A DNA stretch of 64,000 nt, taken from the NCBI RefSeq assembly GCF_003858645.1, contig NZ_RQJP01000003.1, forward strand, positions 496,001-560,000, given 5' to 3'. Shown piece after piece: positions 26,256-34,920 of this stretch. The stretch's first letter is position 1. The number at the start of each line of letters is the position of its first letter. A program made the position numbers and the translations under genes. The DNA comes from Larkinella knui. Lineage in GTDB: Bacteria; Bacteroidota; Bacteroidia; Cytophagales; Spirosomataceae. Below the pieces are notes generated by a model that did not search any database, was not told the origin of the DNA, and saw nothing but the letters and a program-made list of their open reading frames with translations.

Positions 26256-27824
26256 TTAACCCCGATACACGAACAACTGGTTTTGCTGTTTGGGGTGGCT
26301 GTTGGGCATCAGCTTTCGATACTTGCCCCAGATCAGGTAATCGAAAGCGTCGGTTCCATCGGTGGCATACTCCCGAATCTTGGCGCTTTGTTCGCTCGAC
26401 TTGTCCTTCTTGAAGTCGCCTTCAACGGGTGCCATCTGGGTTGCAATGATCAGCGCCTTGTTGTGGTTCTGATTGAAGCGGATCTTCGGCGTTCGCTCGC
26501 TCGCTTCTTCAAGCAGGTAGTTGATCAGGATATACTTGTCCTTGTGGCTGGGGTACGTGAAGCGTAGATATTCGCGTCTGACCTTCCAACCCTTCTTAAT
26601 GAGTACATCACAGAACTGATCGAAGAAGGGCTTGTTTTCTAATGAGGTGGCCGCTGATCGGGAGCGCCCACTAGGATCCCCCCATACAGCCACCTCTTTC
26701 CCAGGGTGCTTTTCGTACGTCTGATCGAAGGCTTCGGCCAGCTGGATCAAGAGGTTTTTATCGATGTTCAGAACGGGCTTCCGGAACAGGCTGTTTATTA
26801 CTCTTAATTCAGCCCCTACTTCCTGGGCGATCACCATCCAGCAAATGGCCGCGTTAAAATCCAGGCTTACTTCCAGTAATTTCCCATCCCGATAATCGTT
26901 CGACAGGTGCAAATGCAATTTGGTTTTATCGTCGTATTCGTACCGAAAGCTTTCAAAATAGCAGTGTTTCAGGGTGGAAAAGGCGAAATAAAAGCCGTTC
27001 GGCAGACGGCCAAACCGGCGATTGAATACTTCCACATCCAGCGTAATCGGATCCAGGCTTTCTTCCAGGGTCTTCAAATAGTTCGGCGGAAGTACGTCCT
27101 GATTGTCTTCAAAAGTCGATTCCAGGAAAAGTGTTTCGGGTGGCGTCAGGTCTTTTTCAGAATCGCTCATCCGGCCGCGTTTCTCCAGATCGGCCTTCCA
27201 CTGGTCTTCCGTTTCGTAGATCCACATCCCTTCCTGGCTCCAGGCCGCCGACGAAAAATCGTAGTACGCCAGGTGCAAATGGGATTTGGCAAAACCGGCG
27301 TAACGGTTGGCCCGTTTGGCCGGTAGCAAAACGGTTTTGATGAATTCGTGTTTCATCGTGGCCGATTCATCCACCAGGATCCCATCGCTGTTTATTCCCC
27401 GCTGGGATTCGGGTCGATCCTGGGAAACCAGTTGAATCGTAAAGCCATTAATGAAGCAAATACAATACTGCCAGCCGCGTTTTCCGGGACTGGAGTAGGG
27501 TTTGTACCAGTGATCAGGCGGAATCTGGCCGATCACGTAAACGCCCGCTGGATCTACCTTCGAATATTCCCGGTAGCCCATACGGGAAAGGGCGTTTTTC
27601 ACTTCCGGTAAAACGATCAGATCCAGCTGGATATACGTCAAACCGGCCAGCACCACTTTGGCCCTGGGCAAGTGCTCGAACATCATTCCGGCCACGTTGC
27701 CCAGGGTTGTCGTTTTGCCCGATCCCCGGCCACCCTGGAAGGTCTTCCGGTTGGCCCTGGAGCGCAGGAACTTCAACTGTTTGGCGTTGGCGTAGATCTG
27801 GCGCGATGTGTCGGATTTATTCAT
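26256..27824 (-). CDS. terL: Terminase large subunit
   Basis: A 522-residue DNA-packaging motor. The N-terminal ATPase has Walker A FQGGRGSGKTTTLGN at about residues 29-43 and a Walker B-type GILVDESATMKHE. The C-terminal nuclease part shows the acidic residues expected (EVSLDFNAAICWMV; AVWGDPSGRS). It overlaps the small subunit by eight bases and lies upstream of the portal. Cutting mode (cos or pac) cannot be read directly. Confidence 0.93.
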   Translation of the reverse strand: MNKSDTSRQIYANAKQLKFLRSRANRKTFQGGRGSGKTTTLGNVAGMMFEHLPRAKVVLAGLTYIQLDLIVLPEVKNALSRMGYREYSKVDPAGVYVIGQIPPDHWYKPYSSPGKRGWQYCICFINGFTIQLVSQDRPESQRGINSDGILVDESATMKHEFIKTVLLPAKRANRYAGFAKSHLHLAYYDFSSAAWSQEGMWIYETEDQWKADLEKRGRMSDSEKDLTPPETLFLESTFEDNQDVLPPNYLKTLEESLDPITLDVEVFNRRFGRLPNGFYFAFSTLKHCYFESFRYEYDDKTKLHLHLSNDYRDGKLLEVSLDFNAAICWMVIAQEVGAELRVINSLFRKPVLNIDKNLLIQLAEAFDQTYEKHPGKEVAVWGDPSGRSRSAATSLENKPFFDQFCDVLIKKGWKVRREYLRFTYPSHKDKYILINYLLEEASERTPKIRFNQNHNKALIIATQMAPVEGDFKKDKSSEQSAKIREYATDGTDAFDYLIWGKYRKLMPNSHPKQQNQLFVYRG

Positions 27825-28338
27825 CGTCGGCGCGTTTTTGCTGATTGATCAAAACGTTGATATTGTCCGTAAAGACGAATTTGGCCGCCCGTAAGAAATC
27901 ATCCGGATTCAGTCCGATCTTATCATCTTCGTGTAGGCCTTCCAGTTTGTCCGCCCGTTCCCAGGCTCGGCTGGCCGCTTCGATATCGCCGTTCGCCCTG
28001 GCGATGTTCGACAAAAGGCGGTAATAGTTGGCGCTGGCCATTTTCTTCGCCTGTTTGTCGATGGTTTGAACGTGGCCGAAGATCAGGGCAGCTTCGGCGA
28101 TGATGTACCGCGCCTGGCGTTCCTGAATCTGGTAATCCTTCATCAGCATGGCCAGCGCCATTTCGTACGTCCGGCCCAATGATAGAAAGCTCCAGGCCTT
28201 CCGGTACTTCTCCAGCATCAACTGATCATCCTTCGATAAGGCCGTATTTTCGTGGTAGTACGCCAGGAATTTATCCAGCTTGTGTTCATCAATTTTCAGG
28301 GATTTCTTCATCCGCTGAAGCGCCGTGGTTTTTGCCAT
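27817..28338 (-). CDS. Terminase small subunit-like protein
   Basis: A 173-residue, highly helical basic/acidic protein, overlapping terL by eight bases. An N-terminal region with MKDYQIQERQARYIIAEAAL could be a helix-turn-helix for recognising the packaging site. The position is diagnostic and the sequence is only broadly compatible. Its start codon lies inside the 71-bp segment that is repeated at 28906-28976. Confidence 0.7.
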   Translation of the reverse strand: MAKTTALQRMKKSLKIDEHKLDKFLAYYHENTALSKDDQLMLEKYRKAWSFLSLGRTYEMALAMLMKDYQIQERQARYIIAEAALIFGHVQTIDKQAKKMASANYYRLLSNIARANGDIEAASRAWERADKLEGLHEDDKIGLNPDDFLRAAKFVFTDNINVLINQQKRADDE

Positions 28339-28406
28339 TTCTCCAGAAAAATTTTCCGTTTTGGCAATGATAATCCCGGAAAAACCGGGTTGGTAGGACG
28401 TAAAAA
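28336..28406. repeat. 71-bp direct repeat, copy 1 (terS leader)
   Basis: It covers the terS start codon, its leader with the small hairpin CCCGG-AAAAA-CCGGG, and the TAGGACGTAAAAA element. An identical 71-bp copy is at 28906-28976. The AT-rich gene 28484-28819 lies between them. Confidence 0.92.
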
Positions 28407-28430
28407 AGCCCGATCCATTGAATCGGGCCT
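28402..28430 (-). terminator. Terminator of the cargo gene upstream of terS
   Basis: The GCCCGAT/ATCGGGC stem with loop CCATTGA is followed on the minus strand by TTTTTT. It ends transcription of the gene at 28484-28819. The last bases overlap the first repeat copy. Confidence 0.75.
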
Positions 28431-28483
28431 AATGTTCGATTGACGTTAATATTATTTTTTCTCCCCAAAGACCTAGAAAACAC

Positions 28484-28819
28484 TTAATTTAAAGCATCCT
28501 GCTTATCTACTTCCCAGCCATCATACGTATCTACTGAACAATAATTGGCTAACTCATTAAACGCAAGATTTCTCCGATGAAGCTTATCAGGGGTTAGTAC
28601 CTCTATTTTGCTTACCTTCAATTGCCAAAGGCCATCCTCCGTTTCATTGAGATAATCCAAGTGGTAAGAATGGTCTTTTAACTCTGCATAAACGTCTTGA
28701 AGTTCTCCGCTATTGGTATGTACAAAATAAAAACTCCATTTTAAAGGGCTTTTAGTATTAAACCCCTCCAATTCCATTTTTTGGAAGTACTCCTCTACTC
28801 GATGTAAATAAAATCCCAT
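28484..28819 (-). CDS. AT-rich cargo gene between two copies of a direct repeat
   Basis: A 111-residue soluble protein (KWSFYFVHTNSGELQDVYAE; DHSYHLDYLNETEDGLWQLK), beta-rich and acidic. No family recognised, though the look is that of a small immunity-type or hypothetical protein common near Bacteroidota toxin genes. Its position between two identical 71-bp copies of the terS leader suggests it was inserted with duplication. Confidence 0.65.
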   Translation of the reverse strand: MGFYLHRVEEYFQKMELEGFNTKSPLKWSFYFVHTNSGELQDVYAELKDHSYHLDYLNETEDGLWQLKVSKIEVLTPDKLHRRNLAFNELANYCSVDTYDGWEVDKQDALN

Positions 28820-28905
28820 ATTGGTCTGACTAAGACATTACGAACCCAAATTACACAAATTCACTTGTTTAACTTCATGTGTATAGAGCCGAAAGATAAA
28901 ACCCA

Positions 28906-28976
28906 CATTTCTCCAGAAAAATTTTCCGTTTTGGCAATGATAATCCCGGAAAAACCGGGTTGGTAGGACGTAAAAA
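28906..28976. repeat. 71-bp direct repeat, copy 2
   Basis: It is identical to 28336-28406, including the CAT that is the terS start codon in copy 1. Here that ATG (minus strand) leads into no open frame, so this copy is the duplicated remnant. Confidence 0.92.
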
Positions 28977-29059
28977 CCCGATATGGCAGATCTGGTTTTC
29001 GATTGGGTCTAAAAATAATATTCACTTCAAGAACTTTCGTGAGATATTTTAAATAAATT

Positions 29060-29533
29060 ATGTGTAACTACCTAAAAGAAAAAGCTTTGAGAATGTCCCG
29101 TTACTTACTGAAATCCAACCTGATAAACTTACTTGGCTATGTAGGCACTTTAATATCAATGAATATTTCCCTTTCCATCGCCAAACTCAACAGTGCCTTT
29201 TTAACTCACTTAAATGAAGTCTTCTATTCGATTGCCGATCTTGTTTCGATAACATTCGTGGCCGTGATTTATACTTCTGTTTTTTGGCTTCCAGCTTTAT
29301 TACTGCTTTGGGGGTTTGATAGTTTGTTGATGCTTGAGTTTGGTTTTAAAAGAAGATCAGCCCTGTTTATTGAGTGGGTAATTATCTGCATACCCCTGAT
29401 TTTATTATTCATTGACGATTTCACGACCGATTCGTATGCTAGATGGATACCTTACCCATTTTTGATAGTGGGCTTTGCAATCTCTCAATTTTACAAAGGC
29501 AAATACCTTAAAAAGGTCAGCGACCTACCATAA
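29060..29533 (+). CDS. Multi-pass membrane protein (cargo gene)
   Basis: A 157-residue protein; ATG 29093 (MSRYLLKSN) is an alternative start. Three or four membrane segments are visible (TFVAVIYTSVFWLPALLLLW; FIEWVIICIPLILLFI; FLIVGFAISQFY). It is AT-rich and reads opposite to the packaging and head genes, ending 11 bases before the tail of the next core gene. Function unknown; prophage exclusion is a possible role. Confidence 0.65.
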   Translation: MCNYLKEKALRMSRYLLKSNLINLLGYVGTLISMNISLSIAKLNSAFLTHLNEVFYSIADLVSITFVAVIYTSVFWLPALLLLWGFDSLLMLEFGFKRRSALFIEWVIICIPLILLFIDDFTTDSYARWIPYPFLIVGFAISQFYKGKYLKKVSDLP

Positions 29534-29544
29534 ATAAGACTCTC

Positions 29545-30237
29545 CTACGCCAGCGCCGACAACTGATTTTTAGCCAGATCCACGGCCGCCTGGCACTTTG
29601 CCACCTCTTTCCGGTAGTGGGCGATCCAGATTTCCGTTTTCGCTTTCTCCAGGCCTTTCTTCGCCCGCCACAGCTTCGGCTTAAGCTGATTCACCAGTAG
29701 CTTGTTCAGATCGTACCGATCGGCGGGCAAGTTGGCCAGGAAGGCCGATTTCATGGCATCTGAACCATGATCGGCCACAGGATCGGCCGATGGCTGGGGA
29801 AGTCTGCCGTTTAGGCGCAAATAGGCTATTTTCTCCGCCACGGCGTTCCGCTTCGCCTTCCATTCTTGGATTTCATTCACCAGATCCTTCAGATTCGTTT
29901 CATCCGGATAATCGCCCAGGCGATTCGACCGTAAACACATTTGTTTTAAGGCTTCGTGGCGCTCGATCGTCAGATCTTCGATCAACTGGGTAAATTCCGA
30001 AACGGCCATCGCAGGAATCACCACGGCGGCCACCGTGGCTACTGGCGTACGACCTTCCTGGGCTGGCACACTGGCCAGCATCGGATCGGGTTTATAATCC
30101 CGCAAGGCTTCGTAAATCCGTTTAGCTTCAGCCACTTCGTCGGCCGTGGCCCGATTGGCCTTCAGATACATTTTCTTCAGCTCGTAACTGGCCAGGGCTT
30201 TGTTTCGCTGGGCTTTTAGATCCTGTTCATTCATCAT
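29545..30237 (-). CDS. Phage head-region helical protein (unknown)
   Basis: A 230-residue protein; start taken at ATG 30237 (30234 also possible), overlapping the upstream stop, because the frame upstream is out of context. Strongly helical, Lys/Glu-rich at both ends (LKAQRNKALASYELKKMYLK; KLWRAKKGLEKAKTEIWIAH). No motif recognised. It lies at the end of the capsid-side transcript. Confidence 0.6.
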   Translation of the reverse strand: MMNEQDLKAQRNKALASYELKKMYLKANRATADEVAEAKRIYEALRDYKPDPMLASVPAQEGRTPVATVAAVVIPAMAVSEFTQLIEDLTIERHEALKQMCLRSNRLGDYPDETNLKDLVNEIQEWKAKRNAVAEKIAYLRLNGRLPQPSADPVADHGSDAMKSAFLANLPADRYDLNKLLVNQLKPKLWRAKKGLEKAKTEIWIAHYRKEVAKCQAAVDLAKNQLSALA

Positions 30238-30484
30238 CGACATCGATTGAAATTCGTTCAGAAAGCGGGTAAATCTTCGGCAACAACGCCAGGAAGTCAT
30301 TCACCGTTTTTTGCATATCCATCACTTCCAGCCATTCGATCGGGTGTTCATACTGATCATAGTTCAATTCGACAAACTGGCGAAACGATTCGGCGTACTG
30401 TTCGAGTGCCTGGTGAAGCTGGGCCGGATCGATTTCCAGGCGATCCAGTTCATCATTTAAGGCGGGAATAAAATTGATCTTCAT
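30227..30484 (-). CDS. Small acidic phage protein
   Basis: An 85-residue protein from ATG 30484 (MKINFIPALNDELDRLEIDP). It is acidic and helical, ending DVDDE. It starts just after a strong hairpin terminator, so it probably begins its own transcript. Function unknown. Confidence 0.6.
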   Translation of the reverse strand: MKINFIPALNDELDRLEIDPAQLHQALEQYAESFRQFVELNYDQYEHPIEWLEVMDMQKTVNDFLALLPKIYPLSERISIDVDDE

Positions 30485-30500
30485 AAGGCGAATCAATAGC

Positions 30501-30530
30501 AAAAGGCGGCCTGAATCCAGACCGCCTTTT
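30501..30530 (-). terminator. Symmetric terminator between two head-region groups
   Basis: AAAAGGCGG and CCGCCTTTT pair around a 12-base loop. T-runs exist on both strands, so it could act in both directions; the minus-strand sense ends the group at 30545-31166. Confidence 0.8.
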
Positions 30531-30544
30531 GTTCATAAACTGGC

Positions 30545-30994
30545 TTATTTATTGCGCCGATCGGGCTGGGCTTCCTGAGTTTCTTTCACGGCCTTAACGA
30601 CTCGCAAAACCGAATCCAGCTTCATTTCCATTAATTCCCGGCTGGCGGATTTTCGGATCCGGATCGTTCGTTCCATATCTTCAATCAATGATTCTTCATC
30701 GGGCGTTTCTTCAGCTTGATCCGCTTCCGGTTCCACAGCGGGCGAATCCACGCCGGGCGTGTTGGCTTTCGATCGCTCTTTTAGCTGATCCAGTTCGGCC
30801 TGGGCGTTCTCCCGAATGCGGGCCGCCCGCTGGGCTTCTAGTTCATCGATTTCTTCTTCAGCTGATTCCGGATCCAGGGTTTCAGATTCTTCCGGATCCG
30901 TGGCCGGTTCATTCGGCTTTGGCAAATTGTCCACCGGCTTTCCGGCTTCTTTTAGGGCTTTGTCGGCCGCTCGTTGTGCTTTGGTCAGTCCCAT
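30545..30994 (-). CDS. Acidic coiled-coil phage protein
   Basis: A 149-residue protein, very rich in Glu, Asp and Ala (DPESAEEEIDELEAQRAARI), mostly coiled coil. Its first 86 bases overlap the gene upstream in another frame. It could be a scaffold-associated or DNA-mimic protein; no evidence decides. Confidence 0.55.
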   Translation of the reverse strand: MGLTKAQRAADKALKEAGKPVDNLPKPNEPATDPEESETLDPESAEEEIDELEAQRAARIRENAQAELDQLKERSKANTPGVDSPAVEPEADQAEETPDEESLIEDMERTIRIRKSASRELMEMKLDSVLRVVKAVKETQEAQPDRRNK

Positions 30995-31166
30995 CAGCTG
31001 AAGGGTTTAAATCGTTGGAAATTTCTTGAAAGTACGGTAAGCCAGCGGCCATTAATGCTTCCGCTTGCTGGTCGGTTAGTCGATGGTCGATCCGTACCCG
31101 AACGCCATCCAACAAATGATCCACGCCCCCGCTGGGAACGTGGATCAGGGTATACTTCGTAAGCAT
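30909..31166 (-). CDS. Small phage protein with basic tail
   Basis: An 85-residue protein. The first 50 residues are compact (HVPSGGVDHLLDGVRVRIDH) and the tail is Ser/Lys/Arg-rich (SPKRSRKAGGQF). The C-terminal part overlaps the next gene's start. Function unknown. Confidence 0.5.
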   Translation of the reverse strand: MLTKYTLIHVPSGGVDHLLDGVRVRIDHRLTDQQAEALMAAGLPYFQEISNDLNPSADGTDQSTTSGRQSPKRSRKAGGQFAKAE

Positions 31167-31175
31167 CGAAGGGAT

Positions 31176-31877
31176 CTATTCTTCGTCTTCAGCATCAGGC
31201 AATAAGACCAGCGCCGTTACTGCCGTTTCTTTCAGCGGCAGAATGCCCCACATGAAGCCATCCTGTTCGCCTTTCAGCGTGTAGCCCCGTTTATCTCCGC
31301 CTTTCTTACCCGACTTAAAACCGGGCTTAATGAAGATCGGGTTATCGGAAGATCCGCCCACGACGTGCTGGCCGTCGTTATGTTCCAGGATTACCACACA
31401 GCCCGCGTTCAGGTGTTTCCTTACTTCGGCGGCCAGTTCCTTGCTGAAGCCCGCCATCATCAGATCCAGCGAATGCTTATAGGATTGAAAGCCCGGATCC
31501 CCACCCGCGTCATCATCCAGCGAACACGTTCCGTCCGGGAATTCATATTGCGCCCATTTTTTGCCCGTCACCATTGTCGGGCCGGTTTGAATCTCACCGT
31601 CCACGATCAGGCTTTCCTTCGGCCAGATCCCCACGATATCTTTCCGAAGGGCAATCAACAACTTCCGGATCCCGCCAGGGTTGGGCTTCTGGTAACTGGT
31701 GGCGTCGATGTTGGCCAGGCTCACCAGGCCGACCGTTACCGCCGTGGGCGAAACCAGCACATCCTGGAGAAACGCCAGGCTATCGACCGACGAAACGGCC
31801 AGCGCCACCTGATCGGGAAACACCACAAAGGCCAGGGTGGCCAGGGCAAAAACGGCATACTTCAAAAACGACTTCAT
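31176..31877 (-). CDS. Phage protein with N-terminal signal or membrane segment, downstream of the capsid gene
   Basis: A 233-residue protein. Residues 1-27 are hydrophobic (YAVFALATLAFVVFPDQVAL), then a soluble domain with Cys residues (DGTCSLDD; NAGCVVILEHNDGQH). It has the CATTCATCCTTTAATT element in its leader and is separated from the capsid gene by a terminator hairpin. Function unknown; a signal segment in a head gene is unusual and hints at a lysogenic surface product or capsid decoration. Confidence 0.6.
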   Translation of the reverse strand: MKSFLKYAVFALATLAFVVFPDQVALAVSSVDSLAFLQDVLVSPTAVTVGLVSLANIDATSYQKPNPGGIRKLLIALRKDIVGIWPKESLIVDGEIQTGPTMVTGKKWAQYEFPDGTCSLDDDAGGDPGFQSYKHSLDLMMAGFSKELAAEVRKHLNAGCVVILEHNDGQHVVGGSSDNPIFIKPGFKSGKKGGDKRGYTLKGEQDGFMWGILPLKETAVTALVLLPDAEDEE

Positions 31878-31886
31878 AGAAAAAAG

Positions 31887-31903
31887 AAATTAAAGGATGA
31901 ATG
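31887..31903 (-). promoter_or_regulatory. Recurrent leader element (CATTCATCCTTTAATT type)
   Basis: It lies nine bases before the ATG at 31877. Equivalent copies precede the capsid gene (32972-32988) and the scaffold-like gene (33514-33531). The latter is the whole 33-base spacer between two genes, so the element is probably a minimal promoter or a translation leader. Confidence 0.7.
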
Positions 31904-31931
31904 AAAAAAGTGAATGGTACACTTGAAAAGG

Positions 31932-31967
31932 ATCGGGAAGCCCATCCGAACCGAATGGCTTCCCGAT
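31932..31967 (-). terminator. Hairpin after the capsid gene
   Basis: ATCGGGAAGCC pairs perfectly with GGCTTCCCGAT around a 14-base loop, directly after the capsid stop. The T-run on the minus strand is short (CCTTTTC), so partial readthrough is likely. Confidence 0.7.
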
Positions 31968-31970
31968 GGT

Positions 31971-32960
31971 CTAAACGCCGTCGTTGGTCCAGATCCGGCT
32001 GGGCTGGGCAATGCCCGTACCCACCTGGGCATCCATCAACCACGCCAGATCCCGCGTCCGCTTTTGGTAATCTACTGCCAGCGAATCCGATCCATCCATA
32101 TCATCATACAGATAGACCAGGTTGCCCTTCGGCGTGAACAACGGCCGGGCAAAACCCGACAGACCCGGTTCGACCACAAACCGGATATTCGTTCCCACGA
32201 TCACATTCTTACTTTGCCCATCGTTGTACGGAAGCGTACCGTATAGGGCGCGGTAATTCAGTTCGTAGAACGTCTTCAGCTGGCGCGAGGTGACACAAAC
32301 CAGATCGCCGTAAAGTTCAGCATCGGGTAAAGCCGCCACAATCTTCTCGAATTCCGCCACCGCATTACTGACCGTAATTACGGCCGTATCGATGATGTTT
32401 CCCGATGGAATCCCACCGCTCGTAATTTCGGCCAGAATCTGGGTACGAATCCCATCCATCACATCCAGTGGCGTCGTTCCGGCGGCATTATAAACCCCGT
32501 TGAACAGCGTTTTTACCCGAATATTTTCCCGGTATTTGGCCAGGATCCCCGCCGTAATGTATTCTTCCAGCGGCACTTCTTCGGGATTGATCCGCTTCGC
32601 TTTCACCTTGCCCAGCCACGATTTGTAAAGCGCCATAATCTTCGTGTGGCTGAAAAGCACATCGATTTTTACCTGGCGAACCTTTCCGATCCGGGCGTTC
32701 GGCTTGACCGCGTTAATGGTCGGATTAAACGTATCCTTCCCGCCTGGCTGGGCCACGTCGCCGATTTCCAGTTCCGACAAAACCACTTCGTCCGACGTCT
32801 GGATCGACGTCATGTAATCATCGATTGGCACAATGGCCGATCCTTCCACGCCCTGATCCACGCCTGGGATCATGGCACGACCATAAATGTTGTCGTAATT
32901 TTCGCGGGCGTAAGCTTCCAGCGATCCCGACAGGTTAGTAAGATTTAATGAATCTGCCAC
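31971..32960 (-). CDS. Major capsid protein (probable)
   Basis: A 329-residue protein. The flow from an N-terminal arm (NLSGSLEAYARENYDNIYGR) through a KVRQVKIDVLFSHTKIMALY region to a C-terminal domain with VTSRQLKTFYELNY and IVGTNIRFVVEPGLSG matches phage capsid proteins of this size. It follows protease and scaffold-like genes and has its own leader element and a following terminator, as expected for a highly expressed product. Confidence 0.75.
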   Translation of the reverse strand: MADSLNLTNLSGSLEAYARENYDNIYGRAMIPGVDQGVEGSAIVPIDDYMTSIQTSDEVVLSELEIGDVAQPGGKDTFNPTINAVKPNARIGKVRQVKIDVLFSHTKIMALYKSWLGKVKAKRINPEEVPLEEYITAGILAKYRENIRVKTLFNGVYNAAGTTPLDVMDGIRTQILAEITSGGIPSGNIIDTAVITVSNAVAEFEKIVAALPDAELYGDLVCVTSRQLKTFYELNYRALYGTLPYNDGQSKNVIVGTNIRFVVEPGLSGFARPLFTPKGNLVYLYDDMDGSDSLAVDYQKRTRDLAWLMDAQVGTGIAQPSRIWTNDGV

Positions 32961-33039
32961 TAGTGTAAATGAAATTAAAGGATGAATGAAAGATTGAACG
33001 GGTAAAACGTTGAGAAACAGAATAGATAAAGCGATTTGA

Positions 33040-33507
33040 TCAGACGTTTTTCACGCCTTTTCCGTACGCTTCGGAAGCCTTCTTATTCCACGGTTGTTCC
33101 GATACCGACGAACCCGTTTTATCGTGTTGCGTCGAAGTATCTTCTTTGCCGGGAATGTTGGCCCCGGCGTCCTGCATGGATTTGTGCCAGGCGGTCAGGG
33201 TGGCAAACTGGCCTTTGTTTTTATTCCACTCGGCGGCATCGGCTTTCATTTTTTTCAACTCGGCCGCATTGATGCCCACCTGGCCCGCTTTTAAGATGCC
33301 CGCCGACTTTGAATCCGTTTTGCCGGTAGTGGAGTCGGCCGCCGTGGATTCCGTTCCTTCCGATTCGGTTTCGTCTGATCCATCAGACTCCGTTTCGTCG
33401 GCCGCCGTGGATTCCGTATCGTCCGTTTCGGCCACGGGAACGGTTGTTTCTTTTTTTTCGTCTTCGGCCTGTTTACGGGCGAAGCTTTTCAACGTTTTGG
33501 TAGTCAT
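33040..33507 (-). CDS. Scaffold-like acidic phage protein
   Basis: A 155-residue protein with a basic start (MTTKTLKSFARKQ), then an acidic Thr/Glu/Ser-rich segment of about 50 residues and a helical C-terminal half (NAAELKKMKADAAEWNKNKG). It sits between protease and capsid, the usual place for a capsid scaffold. The call rests on position and composition. Confidence 0.6.
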   Translation of the reverse strand: MTTKTLKSFARKQAEDEKKETTVPVAETDDTESTAADETESDGSDETESEGTESTAADSTTGKTDSKSAGILKAGQVGINAAELKKMKADAAEWNKNKGQFATLTAWHKSMQDAGANIPGKEDTSTQHDKTGSSVSEQPWNKKASEAYGKGVKNV

Positions 33508-33540
33508 TATATGAAAATTAAAGGATGAATGAATACAGTT

Positions 33541-34422
33541 TTAAGCCGCCAGCGCCAGCCGATCGGCTTCGGCGATGGCATCGCCCAGGAAGCCAATTTT
33601 ATCGGCCATTTTCAGCGCCAGGGCGTCGCGGCCGATGTACATCTTTCCGGAAAAAACATCTTCCGAAATCCCCGGCCGCCCTGCTTTTACTTTGTCCACG
33701 AACGTTTCCCGAATCGCATCCAGGATTTGTTTCGTTTCGGCCAGTACGGTTTCGGATAGCGGTTCGATGGAGTTAAACAGGGCTTTATCCGTGGATCCGG
33801 TAGCCCTTACGATCGTGACTTTGTAGCCCTCTTTTTCGTAGGCTTTGGAAGCATCTACGTGCATCGCCAAAACGCCGATGGATCCCACTTCTGAACTGGT
33901 GGCCGATTCCATCACGATCAGCTTCGCCTGGCTGGCGATCCAGTAAGCCGCCGAAGCCGCCATTCCGGCCACAAAGGCCACGATGGGCTTCTGGCTCTGG
34001 CGGATCACTTCGCCCAAAAATTCGGTTCCGTCCACCTGGCCACCGGGCGAATTCAGTTCCAGCACAATCGCCGAAATGGAAGGATCATCGTTCGCTTCCA
34101 GGATCCAGCTGGCATAATCTTCGGATCCATACGTGCAGTAATCCCCGTACCGGCTCATCGTTCCCAGAATGGGCAGCACCACGATCCGGCCGGATTCGGC
34201 TTTCGGTTTGTAAAGCGATCCGTACGCCCACGATTCAGCCACTTTCGGCTGGGCGGGATACATCGAAACGAAGTAGGGTTCTTTCCGATTCCGATCGACA
34301 CCTTCAGCCGTGGCCGCGAAGGGTGTATGGCCGCTTAAAACCCGATCCAGGGCGATCTTTCCCATCCGATCGTGGAAGGTTGGTTCCAGCGCCCACTTTG
34401 CATTTAAGTACGTTTCTAGCAT
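33541..34422 (-). CDS. S49/SppA-type prohead protease
   Basis: A 293-residue ClpP-fold serine peptidase that would trim the scaffold or capsid. The conserved stretch ISAIVLELNSPGGQVDGTEF gives the oxyanion-side strand, GMAASAAYWIASQA holds the nucleophile Ser, and the following EVGSIGVLAMHVDASKAYEK resembles the region after it in SppA and lambda gpC. ATG 34422 (MLETYLNAKW) is chosen because a longer frame to 34566 would include the 9-bp inverted repeat and terminator described next. Confidence 0.82.
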   Translation of the reverse strand: MLETYLNAKWALEPTFHDRMGKIALDRVLSGHTPFAATAEGVDRNRKEPYFVSMYPAQPKVAESWAYGSLYKPKAESGRIVVLPILGTMSRYGDYCTYGSEDYASWILEANDDPSISAIVLELNSPGGQVDGTEFLGEVIRQSQKPIVAFVAGMAASAAYWIASQAKLIVMESATSSEVGSIGVLAMHVDASKAYEKEGYKVTIVRATGSTDKALFNSIEPLSETVLAETKQILDAIRETFVDKVKAGRPGISEDVFSGKMYIGRDALALKMADKIGFLGDAIAEADRLALAA

Positions 34423-34430
34423 TACCTGAA

Positions 34431-34517
34431 GTCGAATAAGTCTTACAAGGTTATTCGACGGTTTGGCGCTGGCATAGGACATAAAAAAGCCCGAACAACT
34501 AATCGTTCGGGCTTCTT
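34431..34517 (-). terminator. Terminator plus inverted repeat in the protease leader
   Basis: AAGCCCGAAC/GTTCGGGCTT (34483-34517) is followed on the minus strand by TTTTTT and the ATGTCCTA element. Nearer the start codon, GTCGAATAA/TTATTCGAC (34431-34439, 34451-34459) forms a second perfect 9-bp inverted repeat that could be an operator. Confidence 0.75.
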
Positions 34518-34535
34518 CAACTCCAGTCGTCTTCC

Positions 34536-34919
34536 TTAATTCACCCACCACCCGCGGGCAAACCACCGACAGGCCAAATACATCAATCGGTTCCGAAGTT
34601 TACGTTTGGGTTCGGCCTGGTCCATCCGGATCCAGTATTCCAGATCGGCCAGCCGACGGGCTTCTTTTTCGCCCCATTGGGCCACACCCAGGCGGTTATC
34701 GTACCAATAATCGTGGAGCAAACTACCCCGATTGTGCCGCCCGATCGGCGGAAATAGCCCCCAGAATAAAGTGGGTACACTGGCAAAATCCGTCACAAAG
34801 CCTTCCGGAACAATGATTTCCCCGATCAGGGTATCGAACCGGATCGGTTGGGTAGTGATCCACCGATCCGGTTTTTCCGGGTCTTCTTCCAGGTAGCGAA
34901 CGTAGATACCGTTTTCCAT
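34536..34919 (-). CDS. DUF1353 family phage protein
   Basis: A 127-residue protein. The segment VPEGFVTDFASVPTLFWGLF, followed by SLLHDYWYDNR, matches the DUF1353 core (GF.TDFASVP ... HD..Y), a family widespread in phages and of unknown activity. It is separated by two bases from the upstream gene and ends before a strong terminator. Confidence 0.82.
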   Translation of the reverse strand: MENGIYVRYLEEDPEKPDRWITTQPIRFDTLIGEIIVPEGFVTDFASVPTLFWGLFPPIGRHNRGSLLHDYWYDNRLGVAQWGEKEARRLADLEYWIRMDQAEPKRKLRNRLMYLACRWFARGWWVN

Positions 34920-34920
34920 C

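Noticed and set aside
34422-34566. Longer start of the S49 protease
   Set aside because: The extension overlaps the DUF1353 gene end, a terminator and a 9-bp inverted repeat.
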